From the NCBI GenBank assembly GCA_937773775.1, contig CALJVL010000017.1, forward strand, positions 1 through 64,000: a stretch of DNA of 64,000 nt, in the 5' to 3' direction. How positions within the stretch are numbered: the stretch's first letter is position 1; every line of letters begins with the position of its first letter. The translations under genes were made by a program, and so were the position numbers. Shown here piece by piece: positions 8,910 through 18,823 of the stretch. Source of the DNA: an uncultured Flavobacterium sp. Its GTDB lineage: Bacteria > Bacteroidota > Bacteroidia > Flavobacteriales > Flavobacteriaceae. The notes under the pieces were generated by a model. That model had not been told where the DNA came from. It did no database searches and saw only the letters and a program-made list of their open reading frames with translations.

Positions 8910-9554
8910 TTATGGTGATAGCCTTTCTATTTTCCAAGAAAAATCATCTTGACTTGTATAGCGAATTCTATCATGTAAGCGATTAGGTCTTCCTTGCCAA
9001 AACTCAACTTCTTCAGGAACAATTAAATAGCCACCCCAATGCTTTGGTCTTGGAATAATCATACTGTCAAAGTCTTTTTCTAATTGTTGTAAGCTTTCTT
9101 CTAAATAAGCTCTAGAAGGAACAACTTCACTTTGATTTGAGACTACAGCGCCTAATTTACTCCCCTCAGGTCTAGAATCAAAATAGACATCTGAACTAAC
9201 TTCGGTTGTTCTTTGGGCAGTACCTTTTATTATGACCTGTCGTTCCATCGACTGCCAGAAAAACGAAAGACATACTTTAGGATTTTCGGTAATAGCCTTT
9301 CCCTTCTCTGAATTATAATTGGTATAGAAAATAAATCCTTCCTCAGTAAATCTTTTCAATAAAACAACTCTAGACCTAGGAAAGCCATCTAAACCGACTG
9401 TGGCGACAGTCATGGCATTAACCTCTTCTGCTCCACCAAATTCTTCCGTTTCATGAAACCATTTATTAAACAAGTTTATAGGGTCTTCTGGAATGTTAGA
9501 CTCTAACAATTCGCTCTTTTCATAGGATTTTCTATAATTACTGAGATCATTCAT
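8910..9554 (-). CDS. pdxH: Pyridoxamine/pyridoxine 5'-phosphate oxidase
   Basis: The FMN-dependent flavoprotein (214 residues, the usual length) oxidises pyridoxamine-5'-P or pyridoxine-5'-P to pyridoxal-5'-P, the last step of vitamin B6 coenzyme synthesis and salvage, in the cytosol. Visible family blocks are SRVVLLKRF (FMN-phosphate contact), FYTNYNSEKGK, FFWQSMERQVIIKG, SRPEGSKLGAVVSNQS, and the C-terminal VEFWQGRPNRLHDR with WKIERLSP at the very end. The start ATG at 9554 gives the expected N-terminus. It lies 33 bp downstream of rnz on the same strand. Its last codons were copied into the neighbouring duplication. Confidence 0.97.
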   Translation of the reverse strand: MNDLSNYRKSYEKSELLESNIPEDPINLFNKWFHETEEFGGAEEVNAMTVATVGLDGFPRSRVVLLKRFTEEGFIFYTNYNSEKGKAITENPKVCLSFFWQSMERQVIIKGTAQRTTEVSSDVYFDSRPEGSKLGAVVSNQSEVVPSRAYLEESLQQLEKDFDSMIIPRPKHWGGYLIVPEEVEFWQGRPNRLHDRIRYTSQDDFSWKIERLSP

Positions 9555-9587
9555 GTTTTTCTTTTTTAATTGTTTTATTTTTACTTC

Positions 9588-10494
9588 TCAAAAATCAAAA
9601 CTTTTCCCATCATCTGCTAATAGCACTTCGGAGAAAATAGTTCGAGCTTCTTCTTTAAATAGTTTTATATTTTCATATCGAGTAGAATAATGTCCCAGAA
9701 TTAACTGTTTGACATTTGCCTTCAAAGCAATGTTTGCAGCTTCTTTTGCCGTGGAGTGCAATGTTTTTCTAGCCAAATTTTCTTCGGATTGCAAAAAAGT
9801 AGATTCGTGATACAAGACATCCACCTCATTAATTAAGGGAAGTATACTTTCATTATAAGCAGTATCCGAACAAAATGCGTAACTCTTAGGTGGTATAGGG
9901 TCAAATGTTAGTTGGCAGTTTTCAATAAACCTGCCATCGTCCAAGACGATATCTTTTCCGTTTTTAATATTTTGATAATAACAGCTATCAATTTCAAAAT
10001 TTTGGACAGCATCTAGATTTAGTTTCCTTTTATCTATTTTTTCCTCAAACAAAAAACCATTAGTATATATCCTGTGCCTTAAAGGAATCGTTTTTTACCG
10101 TAACTCTATCATCTTCAAAGATTAATTGGCTTTCATTTGATTCCAATTCGTGGAAATGCAAACCATAATTTGTCCAAGAATTAGACAAACGTAATTGTAA
10201 CTTAATAATTTCCTTAAGCCCTTTGGGGCCATAAATATGCAGATCAGTTGCTCGGTTGAGCAAGGTAAAAGTGGATACTAAACCCACCAATCCAAAAAAA
10301 TGATCCCCATGCAAGTGAGAAATAAAAATATGATTTATTTTAGAAAACCTAATTTTATTTTTACGAAGCTGCACTTGGGTTCCCTCTCCACAATCGATAA
10401 GAAAAAGTCTATTTTTAATTTCTAAAATTTGGGAAGTTGGTTTGGTAGATGTTCGCGGAGTTGCTGCGTAGCAACCTAAGATTGTTAGTTTCAA
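9588..10494 (-). pseudogene. rnz: Ribonuclease Z, frame broken by one extra A (possible sequence error or slippage)
   Basis: RNase Z is a zinc-dependent metallo-beta-lactamase-fold nuclease that trims tRNA 3' ends and is normally important for growth. The first part (10494-10060) carries the metal motif HLHGDHFFG and the lead-in EIKNRLFLIDCGEGTQVQLR. The second part (10052-9588) carries CSDTAY, LYHESTF, HSTAKEAA and LILGHYSTRY. The two frames meet at a run of six A (10091-10096, T on the + strand). Removing one A gives IPLRHRIYTNGFLFEEK and a continuous protein of 301 residues, the normal length. No other damage is visible, so the gene is either mis-sequenced here or decoded through the run. 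Confidence 0.93.
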
Positions 10495-10517
10495 ATTTTA
10501 CTACAATTATTCGTTTA

Positions 10518-10712
10518 TTAAGAAGTCTTATTATGGGTATAAATTCCCAGCGCCATCGCTAAAATTATTAAAATATTCGAGAATATTGCTAAATAATTAA
10601 TTTGCCAGTTTATATAAGAAAGATAAAAATTGAATACTAGTAACGATATCGAAGCGATTAAAACTATAATTCTAAAAAAATTTGTTCGCTTCTTATTACT
10701 AAAAAAATTCAT
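10518..10712 (-). CDS. Small two-helix membrane protein, unknown
   Basis: The 64-residue product has a basic N-terminus (NKKRTNFFR) followed by two hydrophobic stretches of about 20 residues each (IIVLIASISLLVFNFYL and LAIFSNILIILAMALGI), and ends in a short polar tail. Two-pass membrane topology is likely. It lies between rnz and the STAS-like gene on the same strand with short gaps (23 and 32 bp), so it is probably part of the same unit. No family recognised. Confidence 0.6.
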   Translation of the reverse strand: MNFFSNKKRTNFFRIIVLIASISLLVFNFYLSYINWQINYLAIFSNILIILAMALGIYTHNKTS

Positions 10713-10744
10713 TATTACTTTTTTTTTTGATAAATATAAACCTC

Positions 10745-11077
10745 TTAAAAACCTAAATCACGCTCAATTTCTTCCATTTCTATAATGTCATTTGCCTCTA
10801 GTGAAGAAGGTACGACAGTAAGCTTATCAGGAATTGCATTGTAATCAATATCTGAACCCACTATTACAAAAGATTTTTTTGATTTTTTATGTTGTTCAGA
10901 TAGTGGTAACAACAGTTTGATCTCATTTATAGTCAAACCCGTATGATAAGAAAGGTCAATAATTATATTATGCTTTTCAAATGTTTTATATTGGTGCGTT
11001 ACTTTCATCAAAAAAGAAGTAAAATCGCGTTGAGTATCTTTTATTGTAATCGTGTGTCCTTTTTGATCTACTTTCAT
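10745..11077 (-). CDS. STAS-like / anti-sigma-factor-antagonist-like small protein
   Basis: The 110-residue cytosolic protein has an alternating beta/alpha pattern typical of STAS folds: an N-terminal beta hairpin (KGHTITIKDT), a central strand NIIIDLSYHTG, and a later strand FVIVGSD. The usual phosphorylatable DSSG motif is not present (LSYHTGL instead), so a classic SpoIIAA role is unlikely. Homologues sit between rnz and pyrB in other Flavobacteria (from memory) and are sometimes mislabelled ribonuclease Z because of that position. It has a clear ATG at 11077. Confidence 0.7.
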   Translation of the reverse strand: MKVDQKGHTITIKDTQRDFTSFLMKVTHQYKTFEKHNIIIDLSYHTGLTINEIKLLLPLSEQHKKSKKSFVIVGSDIDYNAIPDKLTVVPSSLEANDIIEMEEIERDLGF

Positions 11078-11130
11078 CGGGTTTTATTTTCAAAATTACT
11101 ATACAACTAAGTTAGTGAAGATTTTTGAAA

Positions 11131-12057
11131 TCACTGAATTTTTGAGGCCAAAAGATAGGTTACTGCCATTCTAATTGCAACCCCGTTTTCAACTTGATTT
11201 AGAATCACCGATTGATGCGAGTCAGCAACTTCAGAGCTTATCTCTACTCCTCTATTTATTGGCCCCGGATGCATAATAACAATTTCTTTGCTTAAGGAAT
11301 CCAGTAAAGTTTTATCTAAACCATATTGTTGCGCATATTCCCTCGTTGAAGGAAAAAAATTCACGTCCATTCTTTCATTTTGAACTCGTAGCATATTAGC
11401 AACATCGCACCATTCTAATGCTTTTCTCAAGTTTGGTTCAACTGTTACTCCAAGTGATTCAATATATTTTGGAATTAGTGTTTTGGGTCCACAAACTTTC
11501 ACTTGAGCCCCTTGCATTTGCAATGCGTATATATTAGACAATGCTACTCTAGAGTGTAAAATATCTCCCACAATAACGACTTTTTTACCTGCAACTTCAC
11601 CAAGCTTTTCCCTAATCGAATAACTGTCCAGCAATGCCTGAGTAGGATGTTCGTGTGCACCGTCTCCTGCATTTATTATGCTCGCCTTTACGTTTTTCGA
11701 CAAAAAATAAGCAGCACCAGGATTGGCGTGGCGCATTACAACCATATCAACTTTCATAGAAAGTATGTTGTTTACGGTATCAATAAGAGTTTCTCCTTTT
11801 TTTACGGAAGATTGAGCCGCTGAAAAACTGATGACATCAGCTGACAATCTTTTTTGGGCCAATTCAAAAGAAAGTTTGGTACGAGTACTATTTTCAAAAA
11901 AAATATTGGCAATAGTAATATCTCGTAAGGAAGGTACTTTCTTAATAGGACGATTGATGACTTCTTTAAAATGATCGGCTGTTTCAAAAATAAGGTTGAT
12001 ATCACTATTGTTAATGTATTTTATCCCTAATAGATGATTTACGCTTAATTCTTTCAT
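11131..12057 (-). CDS. pyrB: Aspartate carbamoyltransferase catalytic chain
   Basis: This 308-residue enzyme condenses carbamoyl phosphate with aspartate in de novo pyrimidine synthesis. The carbamoyl-phosphate motif appears as FENSTRTKLSFE (about residues 54-65), followed by the HPTQALLDSYSIRE loop, DILHSRVALSN, and the C-terminal MHPGPINRGVEI. The length fits a catalytic trimer. No regulatory pyrI gene is nearby. pyrR lies 52 bp upstream on the same strand, so the pair is likely one unit. Confidence 0.97.
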   Translation of the reverse strand: MKELSVNHLLGIKYINNSDINLIFETADHFKEVINRPIKKVPSLRDITIANIFFENSTRTKLSFELAQKRLSADVISFSAAQSSVKKGETLIDTVNNILSMKVDMVVMRHANPGAAYFLSKNVKASIINAGDGAHEHPTQALLDSYSIREKLGEVAGKKVVIVGDILHSRVALSNIYALQMQGAQVKVCGPKTLIPKYIESLGVTVEPNLRKALEWCDVANMLRVQNERMDVNFFPSTREYAQQYGLDKTLLDSLSKEIVIMHPGPINRGVEISSEVADSHQSVILNQVENGVAIRMAVTYLLASKIQ

Positions 12058-12109
12058 TCTTTTACAATTATTATTGTTTTATCCGCTTGCTTTTTTGAAC
12101 GTTAACTGG

Positions 12110-12649
12110 TTAGTTGGTAATTAAATAAACTACATCTTCAACGTCATTTTCTTTCCAGTTCACCTTTACTTTCTCATTGTTTATGGCATCCACTTGACGC
12201 CCCCTATAATCGGGTTGTATAGGCAGGTTACGGCTAAAACGTCTGTCTATTAGCACAAGCAACTCTATTTCTGATGGTCGTCCAAAAGATTGGATTGCGG
12301 TCAATGCTGATCTGATACTTCTGCCCGTAAACAAGACATCATCTATAAAAATAACTTTCTTGTTTTCGACGATAAAATTAATTTTAGTCTTATTTGCCTC
12401 CAAAGGTTTATCAGTTCTCCGAAAATCATCTCTAAAGAAAGTAATGTCTAAATAACCTAGTTTAATTTCAGGAGTACTATATTCTCTCTCTAATAAATCT
12501 TTTAGACGCTCTGCAAGAAAAGTTCCTCTTGGCTGAATCCCCACTAAAATGGTATCTTTAAAATCGAGGTGTTTCTCGATTAACTGACAAGCCAACCGGT
12601 GTAAAATGATATTGACTTCTTTAGAATTGAGCAAAACTTTTTGAGTCAT
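12110..12649 (-). CDS. pyrR: Bifunctional pyrimidine regulator / uracil phosphoribosyltransferase PyrR
   Basis: The 179-residue product starts at the inner ATG (MTQKVLLNSKEVNII), which fits the family better than the ATG nine codons upstream. The PRPP loop is visible as VIFIDDVLFTGRSIRSAL, and the C-terminal end VDAINNEKVKVNW and DVVYLI matches PyrR. In Bacillus PyrR binds pyr mRNA and causes attenuation in response to UMP. I did not find a clear PyrR-binding hairpin or terminator in the 52 bp before pyrB or in the short leader, so a regulatory role here is unproven. UPRT activity is likely. Confidence 0.92.
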   Translation of the reverse strand: MTQKVLLNSKEVNIILHRLACQLIEKHLDFKDTILVGIQPRGTFLAERLKDLLEREYSTPEIKLGYLDITFFRDDFRRTDKPLEANKTKINFIVENKKVIFIDDVLFTGRSIRSALTAIQSFGRPSEIELLVLIDRRFSRNLPIQPDYRGRQVDAINNEKVKVNWKENDVEDVVYLITN

Positions 12650-12673
12650 AGTAAAGTATTGTATTTTGTCCAG

Positions 12674-12681
12674 CAAATATA
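12674..12681 (-). promoter_or_regulatory. TAnnTTTG promoter -7 box for pyrR-pyrB
   Basis: TATATTTG on the - strand, 25 bp before the pyrR start, matches the Bacteroidota -7 consensus. The leader would be under 20 nt, too short for an attenuator. Confidence 0.5.
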
Positions 12682-12866
12682 CAAATTCAAATTTATGATT
12701 TATTATTTAAAACCCTAGAATATGAATTTCATATATTTTTTGTTAAAGTTAGCTAGCTAGCTGTTTTACAAAGTCATTGCAATAGCTGAAATCTATGTCT
12801 TCTAAAGCCCAATTTACAAGCTAACAACAATTGTATTTGTATCTAGGAATTGATGAGGAAGAAATG

Positions 12867-12904
12867 ATTAAAAAAAGCTCCTACAATTGAATTGCAGGAA
12901 CTCG
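12867..12904 (-). terminator. Rho-independent terminator of the ABC-F gene
   Basis: On the - strand a stem of about 13 bp (GAGTTCCTGCAATT with AATTGTAGGAGCTT) ends in seven U. Its two non-Watson-Crick positions become G-U pairs only in the - strand RNA, which shows which strand it serves. Confidence 0.85.
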
Positions 12905-12927
12905 ATAATAAATCATTAGTATTTCTA

Positions 12928-14554
<1,627 letters not shown>

Positions 14555-14572
14555 TTAGTGTAAAAATTTTTG

Positions 14573-14580
14573 CAAAAGTA
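14573..14580 (-). promoter_or_regulatory. TAnnTTTG promoter -7 box for the ABC-F gene
   Basis: TACTTTTG on the - strand, 25 bp before the start codon, matches the Bacteroidota -7 consensus. Confidence 0.5.
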
Positions 14581-14820
14581 CAAAAAATAACTCGTTTTTT
14601 TTGTCTACAAATGCACATTTTAACGAATCGGATTCTACTTAAAACTATTTTTAACATCGTAGAAATAATCCTAACAAAAGTTTATTATAATCATAAAAAA
14701 GAAGAATAACTAGCCTACTCTATTTTCGACAATTTCTGCAAGCTGTTATATACTGCCAGTTCCACATCGGCATTCTTCTTAGAGTTACATTTTTCTAATA
14801 AATCATTCAACACTGCAGGT

Positions 14821-16752
14821 TCAATCGATTTTTTTTGACTCAATCATTACCAACAATTGCTCCGATATTTCACTTAGACTTTTAGACAAAGGCAAAACGG
14901 GCTGAACCAAGGGCGCATTGGCACTTAAATCAATTAAACTCTTATTCATGTTAATCCATTTTCTAAAAAAGTCAGTCACCGCAACTTGATTCACCGTACT
15001 ATTATGATCCAAATAAGCAATAACCGCCGTGTCAAAATCGTAAGCATCAGAGGCGTCTGCTGTACAAGCATCTGCAAATAAGCTTAGCGGCGAATGCATT
15101 CGATATTTTTTTCCGCCACCGTTACGAGAATAATTCTTTAAGGGTTCACATACATTGGATAAATCATTTATCGGAACTGTTGACTGATTGTTACTGATAT
15201 TTCTTAAAATCACTTCTTTGTTTCTGATATGGGTAATCCCAAGTTCTTCCAGTCTGAAGGAAACAGTCTTTAGCCGTTTATGCAAACTATTCAAATCGGT
15301 AATCTCCGCGCTAGACCATAATCGTTCTGCTATTGCCGCTGTTCTGGGCCATATTCTTGAATCGATATTTAATGGAGTTACAAGTTCGCTCCACATCTCT
15401 GCTTCTCCTCCTAGAATTCTAGCTTTTTCTTCAGGAGTGAGCTTGCTGTTTTTGGGAATTGGATCATTCGTATAATGTTGCTCTACACCCAGCATTAAAT
15501 CAATATAAAAGCCATTCGACAAAACTGTTTTGTACCCGTTTTTTGCTGCGGTAATCAAAGAACCTCCAGAAGCCTCACCTTCATTTGTTCCTCGCCATGC
15601 CTGTATTATGGCGTCTTTTGACATGTCTTTAGTCATTATTTCTTCCCATCCCATCACATTTTTACCGTGTTTTTTTAACATTGGGACTAACTGCATATTA
15701 AAATAAGTTTGCAAATCATGATTATTTGCTAAATTGAGTGTTTTCTTAAACTCTTGTATTTTAGGATTTGTATTCCATTCTTTCCCATTGTTTTCATCAC
15801 CTCCAATATGAAAATAGTCACCAGGAAATAAAGGACATAACTCATCAAAAATAGCGCTTATCAGTTTATATGTTTCTGGATTTGATGGGTCTAATGTAGC
15901 ATTAAAAATTCCTGATCCTCGTTGAACCGAATAAGACCCAACTCCATTATCTATTTTACTTCCAATTTCTGGATATACCGAAAGTAAAGCCGACGCATGA
16001 CCGGGTATATCTATCTCTGGAATGACAAGTATACCTCTGTTCGCAGCATACTTTACTACACCTTTAATTTCCTCTTGCGTATAATAATTACCATCAGAGG
16101 CCAATTCATTCAATTTTGGAAGATTTTTCATTTCAATCCTCCAACCTTGATCATCTGCTAAATGCCAATGAAAAATATTCATTTTCATAGCTGCCATTGC
16201 ATCCAAATTTCTAATAATTACGTCAACTGGTTGAAAATGTCTTGCTGCGTCAATCATTAAGCCTCGCCAAGTAAACCTTGGAGAATCCTCTATGTTTACT
16301 GATGGAAAGTAAAACGAATTACTATCGTTTTGTAGCAATTGCAATAACGTCTCTAGACCATGCATAGCCCCTAAATCGGTTTCTGCATTAATTATTATTT
16401 TGTTGGAGTTAATAGAAAGCTCGTAACTTTCATTTTCGTTAATTCCAATTATTCCAGATCGAATACAATTGATTTGCAGTTGCGCTTCAGGAACTTCATT
16501 TACTTTAGTCAAAAAGGCTTGCTCAAAAAACATACCTGTTCTTCCGTCTAATCTTCTTACGAACCTTGTTGCTGCTGAAAAAAGTCTAGCATTAGGATTC
16601 CCCGTTATATTCACTTTAAAATTTTTGCTAATAGCAAAGTTTCCTGTGGTTAATTCGATGTTTTTGGGCCAAGGCATCAAGTCAAGTTGTTCTTTTTTTA
16701 TTTGAGCATTCGAAATAAAAAAAGACAACAATAAAAACAAAATGTTTTTCAT
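14821..16752 (-). CDS. Beta-N-acetylhexosaminidase, GH20 (reading frame likely continues to 14715)
   Basis: The enzyme releases terminal N-acetylglucosamine from chito-oligosaccharides. After a signal peptide (1-17) come the GH20b domain and a catalytic barrel with MIDAARHFQPVDVIIR, HWHLADDQGWRIEM, IPEIDIPGHASA and the catalytic pair HIGGDENNGKEW, then the Trp-rich GWEEIM, AWRG and GGEAEMWSELV blocks. The frame as written stops after 643 residues at MIESKKID. Removing one A from the eight-A run at 14829-14836 lets it continue as KSIEPAVLNDLL...LQKLSKIE to a stop at 14715, giving 678 residues, so the printed end is probably not the true one. It starts 28 bp after the nagB-like gene on the same strand and belongs to the sugar locus. 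The catalytic residues are unaffected. Confidence 0.93.
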   Translation of the reverse strand: MKNILFLLLSFFISNAQIKKEQLDLMPWPKNIELTTGNFAISKNFKVNITGNPNARLFSAATRFVRRLDGRTGMFFEQAFLTKVNEVPEAQLQINCIRSGIIGINENESYELSINSNKIIINAETDLGAMHGLETLLQLLQNDSNSFYFPSVNIEDSPRFTWRGLMIDAARHFQPVDVIIRNLDAMAAMKMNIFHWHLADDQGWRIEMKNLPKLNELASDGNYYTQEEIKGVVKYAANRGILVIPEIDIPGHASALLSVYPEIGSKIDNGVGSYSVQRGSGIFNATLDPSNPETYKLISAIFDELCPLFPGDYFHIGGDENNGKEWNTNPKIQEFKKTLNLANNHDLQTYFNMQLVPMLKKHGKNVMGWEEIMTKDMSKDAIIQAWRGTNEGEASGGSLITAAKNGYKTVLSNGFYIDLMLGVEQHYTNDPIPKNSKLTPEEKARILGGEAEMWSELVTPLNIDSRIWPRTAAIAERLWSSAEITDLNSLHKRLKTVSFRLEELGITHIRNKEVILRNISNNQSTVPINDLSNVCEPLKNYSRNGGGKKYRMHSPLSLFADACTADASDAYDFDTAVIAYLDHNSTVNQVAVTDFFRKWINMNKSLIDLSANAPLVQPVLPLSKSLSEISEQLLVMIESKKID

Positions 16753-16780
16753 AACTTCAAAAAATTAATAGTCATATTAT

Positions 16781-18718
16781 TTAATAGTCGAAACGCTTAA
16801 AAGCCTCGATAGCTTCATATTCTGCAAGACCTAGGTCATCGTAAAGTATGGCCGTGTTTTTATTACGATCTTCGGCTCTTACCCAAAATTCTCTAGAGTC
16901 ATTACCTTGAAACATCACTCGATCTTTTTGCGATTGGTGGAATAAAATAGCATGTCTTTTTAACATCACCTCATCTGGGCTCAATGGCACGGCCATGTCT
17001 ATTTCATGAATATCCCACTCGTGCCAAGCTCCTCTATATAACCATAACCAACAATCATCCATATATGGCTCAGGTTTCAATTCGGCCATAGCGGCAAAAA
17101 TAGCATTCAAACAAACTTCATGCGTTCCATGTGGGTCAGCAAGGTCTCCAGCTGCAAAAACTTGATGTGGTCTAATTGTTGCGATAATATTTTTAATAAT
17201 CGCAATGTCTTCTGCTCCTAATGGTTTTTTCTTTATATGACCTGTTTCATAAAAAGGTAAATCTAGAAAATGAGTATTTTCATCCTTTAACCCTATATAT
17301 CGGGTAGCGCCATACGATTCTCTTCGTCTAATTAAACCTTTCAATTTTCTAACCTCCAAGGAATCAGCCTGATTTTCTTTTTTATTATTTATAAACTCAA
17401 TAATGGATTTAAAATTCATTTTAGCTTCTTCTGTACCAATAAAATCATTGCAAACCTCTGCAAATTTGAGCGCTTCATCATCCGTAACAGCAATGTTTCC
17501 GGAAGTTTGATATACAACATGAACATCGTGTCCTTGTTTTATTAATTTTGAAAATGTTCCTCCCATAGAAATTACGTCATCATCTGGATGTGGACTAAAA
17601 AGAACTACTCTTTTTTGTGCAGGATTAGCGCGTTCTGGTCTATTAAAGTCATCTGTGTTGGGTTTTCCTCCTGGCCATCCCGTTATTGTATGCTGTAAAA
17701 CATTGAACATATTTATATTCAAATCATAAGCAGAACCTTCTTGTGCCAATAAATCAGACATTCCGTTATTATTGTAATCTCTATCTGTTAATTTAAGTAT
17801 GGATTGCTTGGTACTCTGACATAACCAAACAATCGCTTTGCTTTTTAATTCCTGTGACCAAATACATTCTCCTACTAGCCATGGTGTTTTGAAACGAGTT
17901 AACTCAGATGCTGCCGATTGATCTAATACAAAAGTGACATTATCGTGGTTTTGTAAAAAAGTAGCTGGAACCTCAGGAATTATATCACCTTGAATAGTAC
18001 GCTTAATTATATCTGCTTTATTTTGCCCCCATGCCATCAAAACAATTCTTTTTGACCTAAGAATTGTTGAAACTCCCATTGTAATTGCTCTTTTAGGAAC
18101 GTTATCAATACCATTAAAATCAGAGGAGGCGTCAACTTTCGTAATATGATCTAAAGTAATTATTCTTGTACCTGAATTGATATGCGACCCGGGCTCATTA
18201 AACCCTACATGCCCAGTGCGACCTATTCCTAATAATTGAAAATCAAGACCACCTGCATTTTTGATATTCATTTCATAATCAATACAATATTGATTCAGCT
18301 CCTTAATTGCTATGGTACCGTCAGGAATATTTATATTCTCTGGTTTGATATCTATATGATCAAAAAGATGTTCATGCATAAAATAGTGATAGCTCTGATT
18401 GTCCTCCCTTTTCATTGGATAATATTCATCCAAATTAAAAGTAATTACATTAAAAAAACTGAGTCCTTCCTCTTTATGCATCCGTACTAACTCATCATAT
18501 ACCCTAATTGGTGAAGAGCCCGTCGCTAAACCAAGTACACAGGTTTTATTTTTTTCTTGTTTGGATCTAATCAATTGCGCTATTTCATGAGCTACAACGA
18601 TAGAAGCTTCTGCTGAGTTTTTGAAAATCTCATTATGAATTTTTTCAAATCTAGTTTCTTCAAATTTCCCTACACTTTTGTAGCTGATATCAGGTTTAAT
18701 TTCTAAAGCAGTTCTCAT
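16781..18718 (-). CDS. nagB: Glucosamine-6-phosphate deaminase fused to a PIG-L deacetylase domain
   Basis: The 645-residue protein has two enzymatic halves. Residues about 30-290 form a NagB/RpiA-type deaminase: LGLATGSSP phosphate loop, FNLDEYYPM with the acid pair D97/E98, and GIGRTGHVGFNEPGS with H170 and E175 of the ring-opening machinery. Residues about 370-610 form a PIG-L (LmbE) zinc deacetylase domain with the hallmark SPHPDDDVISMGG (377-381), then the ADPHGTH motif. NagB converts GlcN-6-P to fructose-6-P plus ammonia. PIG-L enzymes remove N-acetyl groups from GlcNAc compounds. No separate nagA is present in the locus, so the fused domain might supply deacetylation; this is inference. 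Proteins of this double-domain length are common in Bacteroidota. The gene is followed directly by the GH20 gene. Confidence 0.92.
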   Translation of the reverse strand: MRTALEIKPDISYKSVGKFEETRFEKIHNEIFKNSAEASIVVAHEIAQLIRSKQEKNKTCVLGLATGSSPIRVYDELVRMHKEEGLSFFNVITFNLDEYYPMKREDNQSYHYFMHEHLFDHIDIKPENINIPDGTIAIKELNQYCIDYEMNIKNAGGLDFQLLGIGRTGHVGFNEPGSHINSGTRIITLDHITKVDASSDFNGIDNVPKRAITMGVSTILRSKRIVLMAWGQNKADIIKRTIQGDIIPEVPATFLQNHDNVTFVLDQSAASELTRFKTPWLVGECIWSQELKSKAIVWLCQSTKQSILKLTDRDYNNNGMSDLLAQEGSAYDLNINMFNVLQHTITGWPGGKPNTDDFNRPERANPAQKRVVLFSPHPDDDVISMGGTFSKLIKQGHDVHVVYQTSGNIAVTDDEALKFAEVCNDFIGTEEAKMNFKSIIEFINNKKENQADSLEVRKLKGLIRRRESYGATRYIGLKDENTHFLDLPFYETGHIKKKPLGAEDIAIIKNIIATIRPHQVFAAGDLADPHGTHEVCLNAIFAAMAELKPEPYMDDCWLWLYRGAWHEWDIHEIDMAVPLSPDEVMLKRHAILFHQSQKDRVMFQGNDSREFWVRAEDRNKNTAILYDDLGLAEYEAIEAFKRFDY

Positions 18719-18767
18719 TTTTATATTATTTTATGTAACAAAGATTTATAAAGATATACATTTTATA

Positions 18768-18802
18768 AAAAGGTATAAGCAAAAAAAACACTTATACCTT
18801 TT
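18768..18802 (-). terminator. Terminator/attenuator between susD and nagB
   Basis: A perfect 12-bp stem, AAAAGGTATAAG with CTTATACCTTTT around an 11-nt loop, is followed by a further U on the - strand. It lies 22 bp past the susD stop, so it can uncouple the abundant susCD message from the nagB-GH20 genes. Confidence 0.7.
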
Positions 18803-18823
18803 GAACTTAACATTTTTATAATA

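Larger units (their letters stand above)
8181..8922. repeat. Direct repeat, copy 2 (ancestral unit next to pdxH)
   Basis: This matches 7195-7935 over its full length with scattered differences. It holds the dead CAP gene and runs into the authentic 3' end of pdxH, which marks it as the original location. Confidence 0.9.
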
